64,000 nucleotides of DNA. It comes from CAXMST01 sp963712765. Lineage in GTDB: Bacteria > Actinomycetota > Thermoleophilia > Solirubrobacterales > 70-9. The stretch covers positions 1 to 64,000 of the forward strand of contig CAVQIX010000007.1 in NCBI GenBank assembly GCA_963712765.1, in the 5' to 3' direction. The translations under genes were made by a program, and so were the position numbers. Position 1 is the stretch's first letter, and each line of letters starts with the position of its first letter. Positions 49,123 through 57,385 of this stretch are shown one piece after another. Below the pieces are notes generated by a model. The model saw only the letters and a list, made by a program, of their open reading frames with translations. It ran no database searches and was not told the DNA's origin.

Positions 49123-49920
49123 GTGAGCCGGATCGAGTGGATCGGCGAGGACGAGTTCTCGATCGGCGAGATTCACTACGAGTGCCGACCGGCGATCCGG
49201 GAGTGCTTCGAGTCAAGCTCGGTCCACTTCTGCCTTCGCAAGCCGCGGGAGGCGGTCGAAGCGTACGAGCGACTCCTCGGACGGCTGCAGCCGCAAAGGG
49301 TGGTCGAGCTCGGGCTGATGAAGGGCGGTAGCACGGCCCTGATCGCCCAGCTGGCGAACCCGGCGAAGCTGGTTGGCGTCGAGCTCACGACGCAGCCGAT
49401 CCTCGGTCTCGACGATTTCATCGCTGAGAGCGGGCTCCGCGACCGGCTGGCGATCCACTACGGGGTCGACCAGGCCGACCGCGAACGGCTCGCGGCGATC
49501 GCCGCGAGGGAGTTCGGCGGATCCGATCTCGATCTCGTCATCGACGACGCCTCCCACCAGCTGGCCGAGACGCGGGCGACCTTCGAGACGTTGTTCCCGT
49601 TGCTCGGCGAGGGCGGCGAGTTCCTGCTCGAGGACTGGGCCTGGGCCCACGCGGCGGTCGAGATGTGGCCCCGCAAACCGCCGCTGACCAGCCTCCTGTT
49701 CGCGCTGACGGTCGTCTGTGCCCACTCCCCGGAGGTGGTCGCCGGAATCGAGATCGAGCCCGGCTGGGCGCTGATCCGCAGGGGACCGGCTCGACTCGCT
49801 GCCGGATTCCGGATCGAAGACCACTGCGGTCGCCGCGGCCACGACTTGCTGGCGGGTACGGCACCCGCAGTCGCATCGCCTCAGCGGCGGGCGCGATGGA
49901 GGAGGCGCTCGAGGAGATGA
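49123..49920 (+). CDS. Class I SAM-dependent methyltransferase (CmcI-like)
   Basis: A 265-residue protein. The SAM loop is VVELGLMKGGSTALIAQL, followed by the acidic LVGVELTTQ strand end and LDLVIDDASHQLAETRATFE, then EGGEFLLEDWAW; this is the cephalosporin-hydroxylase/CmcI-type Rossmann methyltransferase pattern also seen in sugar methylation. The GTG start lies 20 bases after the mutase stop, so they may be co-transcribed. The last 40 residues are Arg-rich and overlap the next gene by 25 bases. It probably methylates a sugar or lipid headgroup. Confidence 0.75.
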   Translation: MSRIEWIGEDEFSIGEIHYECRPAIRECFESSSVHFCLRKPREAVEAYERLLGRLQPQRVVELGLMKGGSTALIAQLANPAKLVGVELTTQPILGLDDFIAESGLRDRLAIHYGVDQADRERLAAIAAREFGGSDLDLVIDDASHQLAETRATFETLFPLLGEGGEFLLEDWAWAHAAVEMWPRKPPLTSLLFALTVVCAHSPEVVAGIEIEPGWALIRRGPARLAAGFRIEDHCGRRGHDLLAGTAPAVASPQRRARWRRRSRR

Positions 49921-50510
49921 ACGAGCCCCTGCGAGACGCGCTCGCCAGACAGCCCCCGTTCACGCGCGCGGTGGCCGAGGACACACGGTTCGTGGTCTCC
50001 CGCCAGGGTCGATCGCTGGCCCAGGTGCACGGGTGGGAGCTTGCATTGGAGGCGCTCAAGCTGGCCTGGCGGAGCGATGCCTTCGCCGCGCAGATCGCGA
50101 CCCGGCTCCGATTCACGCTGCTGCGCCGGAGCGTTCCGGTACTGCCCACGCTGCTTCACCATTTCGCCAAGGCCTGGGCGGGCGTCACCGTCAGCGACGG
50201 AGTCGTGATCGAGCCGGGCTTCAGCATCGCCCACGGCCAGATCGTGCTGGCCGGACTGACCAGCATCGGCCGGGGGGCGATCATCGCTCCGTTCGTCACG
50301 GTCGGCCTCGTCGCCGGCGACTTCCAGGGGCCGACGATCGGCCGCAACACCTTCATCGGGACCGGCTCCCGCGTGCTGGGACCGGTCGTGGTCGGCTCCA
50401 ACGTGCGAATCGGCGCCAACTCCGTGGTCCTGGATGACCTTCCCGACGGCATCGCCGCGGCCGGAGCTCCCGCTCGGCCGGTGGGAAAGACTCCCCCGCT
50501 CGGCGATTGA
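49896..50510 (+). CDS. Hexapeptide-repeat acyltransferase (serine acetyltransferase-like)
   Basis: A 204-residue protein. The first 90 residues are helical; then left-handed beta-helix repeats run to the end (VSDGVVIEPGFSIAHGQIVL, IGRGAIIAPFVTVG, PTIGRNTFIGTGSRVLG, VVVGSNVRIGANSVVL), with the family-typical ending GIAAAGAPARPVG. It would transfer an acyl group from acyl-CoA to a hydroxyl or amine. A His in SIAHGQIVLAG fits the catalytic one of acetyltransferases. It overlaps the methyltransferase gene. O-acetylation of the glycan is the simplest reading. Confidence 0.82.
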   Translation: MEEALEEMNEPLRDALARQPPFTRAVAEDTRFVVSRQGRSLAQVHGWELALEALKLAWRSDAFAAQIATRLRFTLLRRSVPVLPTLLHHFAKAWAGVTVSDGVVIEPGFSIAHGQIVLAGLTSIGRGAIIAPFVTVGLVAGDFQGPTIGRNTFIGTGSRVLGPVVVGSNVRIGANSVVLDDLPDGIAAAGAPARPVGKTPPLGD

Positions 50511-50545
50511 GCGGCCCCGACCCGGAAGCTGCCTCCCGTCGCTGC

Positions 50546-50551
50546 TAGCTT
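50546..50551 (+). promoter_or_regulatory. -10 hexamer TAGCTT, leaderless-type
   Basis: TAGCTT lies eight bases before ATG 50560. Confidence 0.38.
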
Positions 50552-50559
50552 GCGGCGCA

Positions 50560-51606
50560 ATGAAACTCAAGCTTCCAGACATCCTCAGCCGTGACGAGGG
50601 CATCGACCCGGATCTGCCCGCGCTCGAGCAGATCGACGCCCTTACCCACAAGAACCGCGAGCGCAACCGCGATGAGATCGAACGCCGCCTGGTCCGCCTC
50701 CGCAACGAGGCGTTCTCCGAGCTCGACCGCTCGCTGCCCGCCACCACTCCGCCCGAGGCGATGAGCGAGGTCCCCGACGGCGCCGCCCGCTACGAGGTGA
50801 TCGACGGCCTGCCCACGGTCGACGGCGCCGACCTGGACGCGATCACGATCCGGGCCGCGTTTCTGGCGCACGGATCCCTTCTCGTCCGCAACCTCGCCCC
50901 GGCCGACCGTGCGAAGCAGCTCGCCGAGGGCATCGACCGCGCCTTCGCGGGCCGCGACGCCCACCTGAAGGGCGCCCCGGCCAAGAAGACCGCGCCCTGG
51001 TTCGTCCCGTTCGAGCCCGCGCCCGAGTACCGGACCTCCGGCAAGGAGTGGAACCGGCTACAGGCCGGCGGCGGCTCGGTCTGGGCCACCGACTCACCGC
51101 GGATGATGTTCGAGCTGCTCGAGCTCTTCGAGGAGCTCGGGCTCACCGAGACGGTTCGTGAATACCTGGGCGAGCGGCCGGCCTTCTCGATGAAGAAGTC
51201 GGTCCTGCGGCGGGTCGGACCCGAGACCGGGACCGCCTGGCATCAGGACGGCGCCTTCCTCGGCGACGGCCTGCGGACCCTGAACGTCTGGCTCGCCCTC
51301 AACCCCTGCGGCGAGGATTCGCCCGGGCTCGACGTGGTTCCCAAGCGCTTGAACGAGATCGCTCCCACCGGCACCGAGGGCGCGCTGTTCGACTGGGCGG
51401 TCTCCGACGCGGTCGCCGAGGAGCTCTCGCAGGGCGAGCCGATCCCCTCGCCGGTATTCGAGCCCGGCGACGCGCTGCTGTTCGACCACCTGTGTCTGCA
51501 TCGAACCGGGACCAAGCCGGGGATGGACAAGGAGCGGTACGCGACCGAGACCTGGTGCTTCGCGCCTTCCACCTACCCGGACAAGCAGATACCGATCGTC
51601 GTCTGA
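50560..51606 (+). CDS. Phytanoyl-CoA dioxygenase (PhyH) family protein
   Basis: A 348-residue Fe(II)/2-oxoglutarate-type oxygenase. The metal motif is seen as GTAWHQDGAFLGDG (HxD) and the distal His in LLFDHLCLHRTGTKPG, followed by the Arg position (KERYATETW). The N-terminal 100 residues are a helical extension rich in charged residues. PhyH relatives hydroxylate lipids, amino acids or sugars in secondary metabolism and glycan clusters. TAGCTT eight bases before ATG 50560 fits a leaderless start. Its exact substrate is unknown. Confidence 0.85.
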   Translation: MKLKLPDILSRDEGIDPDLPALEQIDALTHKNRERNRDEIERRLVRLRNEAFSELDRSLPATTPPEAMSEVPDGAARYEVIDGLPTVDGADLDAITIRAAFLAHGSLLVRNLAPADRAKQLAEGIDRAFAGRDAHLKGAPAKKTAPWFVPFEPAPEYRTSGKEWNRLQAGGGSVWATDSPRMMFELLELFEELGLTETVREYLGERPAFSMKKSVLRRVGPETGTAWHQDGAFLGDGLRTLNVWLALNPCGEDSPGLDVVPKRLNEIAPTGTEGALFDWAVSDAVAEELSQGEPIPSPVFEPGDALLFDHLCLHRTGTKPGMDKERYATETWCFAPSTYPDKQIPIVV

Positions 51607-51671
51607 CGCCGACTCCGGCTTCGCGCTCCCAGGGGGGCGGCGCGAGACCTACCGGAGCGCCGTTGCGGCCC

Positions 51672-51677
51672 TACAAT
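51672..51677 (+). promoter_or_regulatory. -10 hexamer TACAAT, leaderless-type
   Basis: TACAAT is one mismatch from TATAAT and ends nine bases before TTG 51687. Confidence 0.45.
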
Positions 51678-51686
51678 CGGCTCACC

Positions 51687-52688
51687 TTGGCGGCACTCGA
51701 CACCGAAGCCGGCTCCGCTCGGATCGCTGCTGACGATCCTGAGCTCGAGTCGAAGTTGACCTGGATCTGGGGCTCGCCGCGCTCGGGCAGCACCTGGCTT
51801 CTGCAGCTGCTCAGCCACCCGCTCGAGCCCGATCCAGACGCCGTGCTGGGCTTCCGGGAGCCCCCGCGCGGTCTCGAGGGCCCACTGGACACGGTCCCGG
51901 TCGACGAGAGCTTCTTCTCCAATCACATGGCCCCGGCCCTCGCCGACCCTCGAAAGATCGATGGTCGCTGGGCGCCGGGGACGATCAACAACCTGCTCAG
52001 CACTCGCCCGACCTACCTGCTCAGCGACCACTACGCCGAGGTCTGGCGGCCGGCCGCTCGAGCGTTTGCGACAACCCGGTTCGGCGCCGTGGTCGACCAG
52101 GCGCGCGGCCGGGGGGTCGAGATCGCCGACGACTACCGGGTGGTGATCAAGGAGACGAACGGCTCCCATGCGGCGGATGTGGTGATGGGTGCCCTGCCCG
52201 CCTCGCGCCTGCTGCTGCTGATCCGCGACGGGCGCGACGTGGTCGATTCACTGCTTGCTGCCTACCAGCCGAAGGGCTTCATGGCGAACAAGTTCAAGTA
52301 CTCGTTCAAGACCAAGGACGAGCGGGCCGAGGGTCTACTTTGGGCGGCGCGACTATGGGCCTGCAACACCGACATGACCCTGAAGGCGATCGAGTCCCAC
52401 CCCGATCAGCTCACGCGGATCGTCCGCTACGAGGACCTGCTCGACGACGGGGTGGAGCAGGTGCGGGGAATCTACGAGTGGCTCGGACTCCAGCGGTCCG
52501 GCGTGGAGGTCGAGCGCATCGTCGCCGCCTGTTCATTCGAGGCCCTGCCGGCAAAGCAACGGGGGCCCCTGACCCGAAACCGATCGGCGACGCCGGGCCT
52601 GTGGCGCGAGAACCTGAGTCGCAAGGAGCAGGACGTCGTCACAGATATCTGCGGACCGCTGCTGGAGAGGTTCGGCTATGAGGCCTGA
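51687..52688 (+). CDS. PAPS-dependent sulfotransferase
   Basis: A 333-residue sulfotransferase with WGSPRSGSTWLLQLLSH at about residue 28 (5'-phosphosulfate loop) and LLLIRDGRDVVDSLL (3'-phosphate site). Later RIVRYEDLLDDGVEQVRG and the C-terminal RNRSATPGLWRENLS fit the family. The TTG start is supported by TACAAT nine bases upstream, and an open frame further up looks non-coding. Its stop overlaps the next gene by 11 bases. It is one of three PAPS-type sulfotransferases in the glycan locus. Confidence 0.86.
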   Translation: MAALDTEAGSARIAADDPELESKLTWIWGSPRSGSTWLLQLLSHPLEPDPDAVLGFREPPRGLEGPLDTVPVDESFFSNHMAPALADPRKIDGRWAPGTINNLLSTRPTYLLSDHYAEVWRPAARAFATTRFGAVVDQARGRGVEIADDYRVVIKETNGSHAADVVMGALPASRLLLLIRDGRDVVDSLLAAYQPKGFMANKFKYSFKTKDERAEGLLWAARLWACNTDMTLKAIESHPDQLTRIVRYEDLLDDGVEQVRGIYEWLGLQRSGVEVERIVAACSFEALPAKQRGPLTRNRSATPGLWRENLSRKEQDVVTDICGPLLERFGYEA

Positions 52689-53289
52689 GTCACACGCGGA
52701 GGCGGCGACGATGCAGGCGTTCGACCCGTTCCTGCTCGACCCGCCGAGCGACGATCCGGGCGCACGTCACGCCGCCTTGACGCTCGGGGCGATGGTCTCG
52801 CGAGTCGTCCGCGACAGGATGGCGATCGTCGCCCGCCCGATCTCGGTGGCGATGCTCGGCGCCGATCACGCCTGGCTCGGTGTGCAGCTGCTCGCCTGGG
52901 GCTGCCGGCCGGTAGCGGTGATCGACCCCTCCGAGGAGCGGATCGATGCGGGACGGCGGCTCGCCGACCTGCTCGCGGTGGACGATCCGGACCTGAACTT
53001 CGTCGCCGAAGCACCCGAGCGGCCCGATGGGTACCGCTGGGACCTGGCGCTCGTCGACGCACGCGAGGGAATGCCCGGCGTGGAGCCGAGCGCCCTCGAG
53101 GGCGCCGCCGAGCATGCGACCCGCACGATCGTGCTCAGTGACGACCGCCGTGCGATCCGCACCCGCCTCGAGGAGGCCGGCGCGCCCGAACCGGCGCTGG
53201 TCAGGCCGCCGACCGACGCCGACCCGCGGTTCGTCCGCGCCGAGCTCGCGCTCGTGACCACTCCCGCAAACGAGGGAGCCCCGTTGTGA
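52678..53289 (+). CDS. Rossmann-like hypothetical protein
   Basis: A 203-residue protein. SVAMLGADHAWLGVQLLAWG and PVAVIDPSEERIDAGRRLADLL look like the first two units of a nucleotide- or SAM-binding Rossmann fold, and WDLALVDAREGMPGVEPS the next acidic strand. The glycine loop is weak, so SAM binding is doubtful; it may be a methyltransferase-like partner of the next gene. It overlaps the sulfotransferase before it and the methyltransferase after it. I claim only the fold. Confidence 0.55.
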   Translation: MRPESHAEAATMQAFDPFLLDPPSDDPGARHAALTLGAMVSRVVRDRMAIVARPISVAMLGADHAWLGVQLLAWGCRPVAVIDPSEERIDAGRRLADLLAVDDPDLNFVAEAPERPDGYRWDLALVDAREGMPGVEPSALEGAAEHATRTIVLSDDRRAIRTRLEEAGAPEPALVRPPTDADPRFVRAELALVTTPANEGAPL

Positions 53290-54332
53290 GCGAGGAGCGC
53301 ACCCGACCCGACAAGTTCGAGCGCGTCGCCCAGGGCTACCGCTTCAGCGAGCGTCGCGGGCCCGCGACGGCCGCGCCTTCCGTCGCTCCCGTGAGCTGGG
53401 GCGACCAGCCGCCCGCGGTCGCGCCCGAGCACCGCGGCAGCCTCGCCGACGCCGAGGCAGACGCCGGCTACCGCTGGGCCGCCGGGGCGGTCGAGGGCCG
53501 CGACGTGCTCGATCTCGGTTGCGGCGCCGGCCACGGCAGTGCCATCCTCGCCGCCGCGGGCGCGGCATCGGTCCTCGGCGTCGATCGGGACGAGCGCGCG
53601 ATCGAGCTGGCGACCCGCACCTACAGCGACTCAGCGCGCTTTCAGAGGTCCGAGCCCGAGGAGCTCACCCTGACCGCGGCGAGCTTCGGAGCGGTCGTCT
53701 GCCTCGGTCTGCTCGAACGCGGCTCCGACCCCGAGGCCCTGCTCAACCGCCTTCGCGGCCTGCTCGCCCCCGGCGGGGTCCTGCTCGCCTCTCTGCCGAC
53801 GGAACCGCCGCGTGATCCCGTCGACGGCCGCGTCCTCGGTCCCGCCCGGGACCGTGCCGAGTGGCTCGAGCACCTCGGCGAGGGCTACGCCCACGTCAAG
53901 GCCTACCGCCGCCGGATCGCGGTCGCGGCGATCGTCCTCGAGGAGGGCGACGAGGCCGCGCCGGCCGGACCCCCCGGCTGGCTGGGCGCCGACCCCACCG
54001 AGGACCGCGCGATCCTGCTCGCCGCGAGCAGCGAGCCTCTGCCCGAGCTCGAGCCCGCCACGACCATGGTCGGTTCCCGCGACCTGCGCGCCTACCGCGA
54101 GGTGATCGCCGCCTGGGAGCAGCGCGCCCGCCGGGCCGAGGCCGATGGCTCCGCCAAGCACTGGGAGCTGGTCGCCAGCCGCGAGGCCCAGCGCCGCCTC
54201 CGTCTGCGCCTCTGGCAGCTCGAGCACCGCCCGCTCCGCAAGCTCTGGCGCCTGCTCCGCGGCAGGAGCCCCAACCTCAAGCAGGGCCCCAAGCTCCGGC
54301 CCCCGGAGCGGGACAACGACAGCTGGGTCTAG
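53286..54332 (+). CDS. SAM-dependent methyltransferase with C-terminal basic extension
   Basis: A 348-residue protein. The class I domain (about 65-200) has VLDLGCGAGHGSAILAA, VLGVDRDERAIELA and GLLAPGGVLLASLP. The C-terminal 80 residues are helical and strongly basic (REAQRRLRLRLWQLEHRPLR), reminiscent of membrane-surface or coiled regions in glycan enzymes. GTG 53286 overlaps the stop of the Rossmann-like gene. It probably methylates a sugar or a lipid-linked precursor. Confidence 0.82.
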   Translation: MSEERTRPDKFERVAQGYRFSERRGPATAAPSVAPVSWGDQPPAVAPEHRGSLADAEADAGYRWAAGAVEGRDVLDLGCGAGHGSAILAAAGAASVLGVDRDERAIELATRTYSDSARFQRSEPEELTLTAASFGAVVCLGLLERGSDPEALLNRLRGLLAPGGVLLASLPTEPPRDPVDGRVLGPARDRAEWLEHLGEGYAHVKAYRRRIAVAAIVLEEGDEAAPAGPPGWLGADPTEDRAILLAASSEPLPELEPATTMVGSRDLRAYREVIAAWEQRARRAEADGSAKHWELVASREAQRRLRLRLWQLEHRPLRKLWRLLRGRSPNLKQGPKLRPPERDNDSWV

Positions 54333-54356
54333 GACGCCGGCGGCGTCCGGAGGCAC

Positions 54357-55136
54357 TCAGTCCCGCTGCGGCGCCTCGCGGTCGCGCTGCTCGAGCTCCT
54401 GGGCGCTCTGGTGGTAGGGCGGGAAGGGGAGTCGGGGCGGGCCGAGCATGCCCTTCGACTCCCACTTGCGGCGGAACGCCATCTGCGCTCGTAGCCACTC
54501 CTCGCGGTAGCGGTCGGGGCCGACGCTGTTGCGGTGATGGGCGACGTCCATCGTCACCGCGATCACCTTGCGACCGCACTCGCGGGCCCGGAAGCAGATG
54601 TCGGCGTCGTAGCCATGGAAGCCGGGGCTGAAGGTCGCCTCGTCGAAGCGGAGCTCGCTCAGTCCCCAGCGGGAGAAGGCGAGCAGATAGCCGTCGACCA
54701 TGTCGACCTCGCCCGAGCTCCCCATTCCCGAGACCTCGGAGCCCTCGAGCAGCTCGGTCTCGTAGAGGATCTCGGGGTCGATCGGCTCGAGGATCGTCGA
54801 GCCGATCCCGTAGTCGTGGACCCACCAGTCGATCCCCTGGACGCCGACGGCGCCGACCGTGCCGACGATCGCGGCAAGAGGATCGTTCAGGGCCCAGCGC
54901 ACCTTGCGCTCGAAGTCCGGATCGCGGATCTCGGTGTCCTCGTGCAGGAGCACCCCGATCTCTATCCGCTCGTCGGCGAGCATCCGCTCGAGCAGCTCGT
55001 TGTAGGCGGCGAAGAGGCAGCTGCGCCCCTTGATCTCGATCAGCGGCTCTCCGCGGCGGCGGACCCGCTCGATCCCGGGCAGGGCGAAGCGCTCGTACTT
55101 CTCCTCCGAGTGGATCGCGCTGCCGTAGGCGAACAA
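54357..55136 (-). CDS. Glycosyltransferase-like protein (GT2-type)
   Basis: A 259-residue GT-A-like protein. SLFAAYNELLERML-type spacing (CLFAAYNELLERML) leads to the metal site IGVLLHEDTEIRDPDFE, and MVDGYLLAFSRWG with FHGYDADICFRARE follows the acceptor-side pattern of GT2_5-type enzymes. There is no N-terminal donor strand as in classic GT2. TTG 55136 is used because GAGGGG stands six bases upstream and no ATG or GTG is near. It follows a CmcI-like gene by 14 bases and is likely co-transcribed. Confidence 0.75.
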   Translation of the reverse strand: MFAYGSAIHSEEKYERFALPGIERVRRRGEPLIEIKGRSCLFAAYNELLERMLADERIEIGVLLHEDTEIRDPDFERKVRWALNDPLAAIVGTVGAVGVQGIDWWVHDYGIGSTILEPIDPEILYETELLEGSEVSGMGSSGEVDMVDGYLLAFSRWGLSELRFDEATFSPGFHGYDADICFRARECGRKVIAVTMDVAHHRNSVGPDRYREEWLRAQMAFRRKWESKGMLGPPRLPFPPYHQSAQELEQRDREAPQRD

Positions 55137-55150
55137 GCCCGGCCCCTCGA

Positions 55151-56401
55151 CTACTCGCCGCGGTGGTGGTCGTAGAAGCGCTCGGTGGTCTTCTCGCGAC
55201 CCTTGCGGCGGTTGCGGCTGCGCGCCTGTGCGGCCTGGTGGCGACGCCGGTCGCGCCAGGAGAAGAACTGGGTCAGGCCCGGGATGCCGCGAAGCTTGCG
55301 GTAGGCGCGGTAGGGAGCGGAGTGGGTGAGGCGCTCAAGGCGACTGCGCTCGCGGTTGAGCATGCGGTTGCGCTCGATCAGGACCTGACGCTGGATCTCG
55401 ATCTCGTTCAGCAGGTTCTCGACCGTGAGCTCAGTGCGGCGCCGATCGAGGTCGGCCTCGATGTGGGTGCGGCCGAGCAGCCGCGCCATGTTCGCGATCG
55501 AGCGGCGGATCTCCTGCAGCTCCATGTCGGGCTCGCCGGCCTCGGCGCCGAGCTCCTCGATCGTCTTCGGGCCGCCCTCGCGCGCCGGAGCGTCGCCGTT
55601 GAGCCCGCTCAGCTCGAGAGCCCCGATGTAGAACTGGGATAGCCGTCTCGGCCGGGGCTCGGCCGCGCCCTCGCCGGTTCGGCGGAGAAAGCCGCGCGGG
55701 TTCTGGGTGAGCAGGTAGCGCTCGTGCCAGCGGTCGGGGACGAAGGGAGGCTCTTCGGCGAGCCAGGCATCGAGCGCCTCGGAGGGACCGGGAACGGCCT
55801 CGGGCCGGACGGGCCGTCCTCCCAGGAAGCAGTCCTCGACGATCAGGTAGCAGCCGGGGCTGACCAGGTCCGAGTAGGTCTGGAGCTCCTCGAGCACGTG
55901 ATGGGCGCGATGGTCGGCGTCGAGGTCAACCATCGTGCGCCTGCCGGCGGCCTGCTTCCGCACCCTGGAGACGATCTCGGGGTCAACCGAGCTCCCCTCG
56001 ATCAGCTCGATCTTCGGGTGGGCGCGGACTTGGTCGCGGACGCCCTCGAGGTCGATGTCGATCGCGATCACCTTCCCGTCGATCCCGAGCTCGGTCATGA
56101 CCGTGGCAAAGAACAGTGCGCTGCCGCCGAGGTAGACGCCGGTCTCGACGATCAGCTCGGGCCGGGTCTCGGTGATGATCTGCTGCATGACGATCATGTC
56201 GTTCGGCGTCTTGACCAGAGGGACACCGAGCCAGGTGGTAGTCGAGAACGTCTGCTTGCGAAGGCCGTGAAAAACCTTGGTGAACTCGCGGGAGACGCGC
56301 TCGATCTCGTCGCGATCGGGGGCCTCGGTCTCCTCGCGCGCCTTGCCGGCGGCGTCCTCGGGAGCGGTGGGCTCGGCCCTGTCTGGCGTCTCGGCGCTCA
56401 T
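55151..56401 (-). CDS. CmcI-like methyltransferase with C-terminal coiled coil
   Basis: A 416-residue protein. The cephalosporin-hydroxylase-type domain (about 35-240) has TPNDMIVMQQIITETRPE, the SAM loop VETGVYLGGSALFFA, VIAIDIDLEG and VDLDADHRAHHVLEEL. Residues about 290-370 form a charged helical, probably coiled-coil segment (ELTVENLLNEIEIQRQ), ending in a basic tail. CmcI-type enzymes O-methylate sugars or rhamnose in surface glycans. ATG 56401 is chosen; GTG 56419 is in frame. It leads the two-gene operon with the GT2-like gene. Confidence 0.82.
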   Translation of the reverse strand: MSAETPDRAEPTAPEDAAGKAREETEAPDRDEIERVSREFTKVFHGLRKQTFSTTTWLGVPLVKTPNDMIVMQQIITETRPELIVETGVYLGGSALFFATVMTELGIDGKVIAIDIDLEGVRDQVRAHPKIELIEGSSVDPEIVSRVRKQAAGRRTMVDLDADHRAHHVLEELQTYSDLVSPGCYLIVEDCFLGGRPVRPEAVPGPSEALDAWLAEEPPFVPDRWHERYLLTQNPRGFLRRTGEGAAEPRPRRLSQFYIGALELSGLNGDAPAREGGPKTIEELGAEAGEPDMELQEIRRSIANMARLLGRTHIEADLDRRRTELTVENLLNEIEIQRQVLIERNRMLNRERSRLERLTHSAPYRAYRKLRGIPGLTQFFSWRDRRRHQAAQARSRNRRKGREKTTERFYDHHRGE

Positions 56402-56478
56402 CGGCGCAGATTGTGGCACAGGCGTGCAGGGCCGATGGCGCGGGCTGCACCCCGCTCTGCCACCCGCTCGCGCTCGCC

Positions 56479-56484
56479 TAAGCT
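56479..56484 (+). promoter_or_regulatory. -10 hexamer TAAGCT, leaderless-type
   Basis: TAAGCT lies nine bases before ATG 56494. Confidence 0.38.
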
Positions 56485-56493
56485 GCCGCGACG

Positions 56494-57330
56494 ATGGGTG
56501 CGCTCGAACTCACCGAGGTGCACGGTCCCTCCGCGTTCGGGGGCGACCGTCGCCGTTTCCGTGAACTGCTCTGGATCGTCTCGGTCGCCGACTTCCGCAA
56601 GACGTACGCCAACACCGCCCTCGGCTTCCTCTGGACGATCGTTCGACCGCTGGTGTTCTTCGGGGTGATCTTCCTCGCCCTGCGTGAGATCTTCCGCTTC
56701 GGCGGCAATATCGAGGACTTCGGGCAACGCCTCGTCCTTGGGCTCGTGCTCTTCACCTTTTTCTCCGACACGACCACCCGCTGTCTGCGCTCGGTCCCGC
56801 AGAAGGAGGCCATGGTCCGGAAGATGCAGTTCCCGCGGATCGTGATCCCGCTCTCGATCACACTGGCCTCCACCTTCACGTTGCTGCTCAACCTTCTTTC
56901 GGTCCTGCCCCTGTTCATCATCACTGGGGTGGGTCCCTATGCGGAGTGGCTGCTGCTCCTCCCCGTTCTCGTGCTGCTGATCGTCTTCTCGAGTGGTCTT
57001 GGAATGCTCCTCAGCGTGCTCTTCGTCCGCTACGAGGACGTTGGCCAGATCTGGACCCTGACGTCGCGGATCCTGTTCTACGCGACGCCGGTCCTCTACC
57101 CGGTGTCGTTGCTGGATCCGCCGCTCTCCGACATCGTCTCTCTGAATCCGCTGGCGCTTCTGATCGAACAGGCAAGGGTTTATGTGATCGACCCCGGTGG
57201 TGCGGGTGCGGCCGACGTCGCCGGCCCCGTCGTGGGAGTCCTGATCCCGATGATCCTGATCGCGATCACCCCGTTGCTCGGACTCTGGATCTTCAGCCGC
57301 GAGGCGCCCCGGGTCGCCGAGGCCCTATGA
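56494..57330 (+). CDS. wzm: ABC-2 type permease, O-antigen/polysaccharide export (exporter 2)
   Basis: A 278-residue permease with six helices. The cytosolic start (RFRELLWIVSVADFRKTYANTALGFLWTIVRPLVFF) carries the conserved interface helix, and the last loop has LNPLALLIEQARVYV. Wzm proteins move lipid-linked O-antigen-type glycans with their ATPase. The ATPase gene begins 55 bases downstream with its own TATCCT, so the two can be transcribed separately. It shows only limited similarity to exporter 1. Confidence 0.9.
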   Translation: MGALELTEVHGPSAFGGDRRRFRELLWIVSVADFRKTYANTALGFLWTIVRPLVFFGVIFLALREIFRFGGNIEDFGQRLVLGLVLFTFFSDTTTRCLRSVPQKEAMVRKMQFPRIVIPLSITLASTFTLLLNLLSVLPLFIITGVGPYAEWLLLLPVLVLLIVFSSGLGMLLSVLFVRYEDVGQIWTLTSRILFYATPVLYPVSLLDPPLSDIVSLNPLALLIEQARVYVIDPGGAGAADVAGPVVGVLIPMILIAITPLLGLWIFSREAPRVAEAL

Positions 57331-57372
57331 ACAGTTGCGAGCCGAGCCCCTCGGGCGGGCCGCGGCCTGACC

Positions 57373-57378
57373 TATCCT
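57373..57378 (+). promoter_or_regulatory. -10 hexamer TATCCT, leaderless-type
   Basis: TATCCT ends seven bases before ATG 57386, identical in sequence and spacing to the hexamer before GTG 47468. Confidence 0.45.
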
Positions 57379-57385
57379 GACCGCG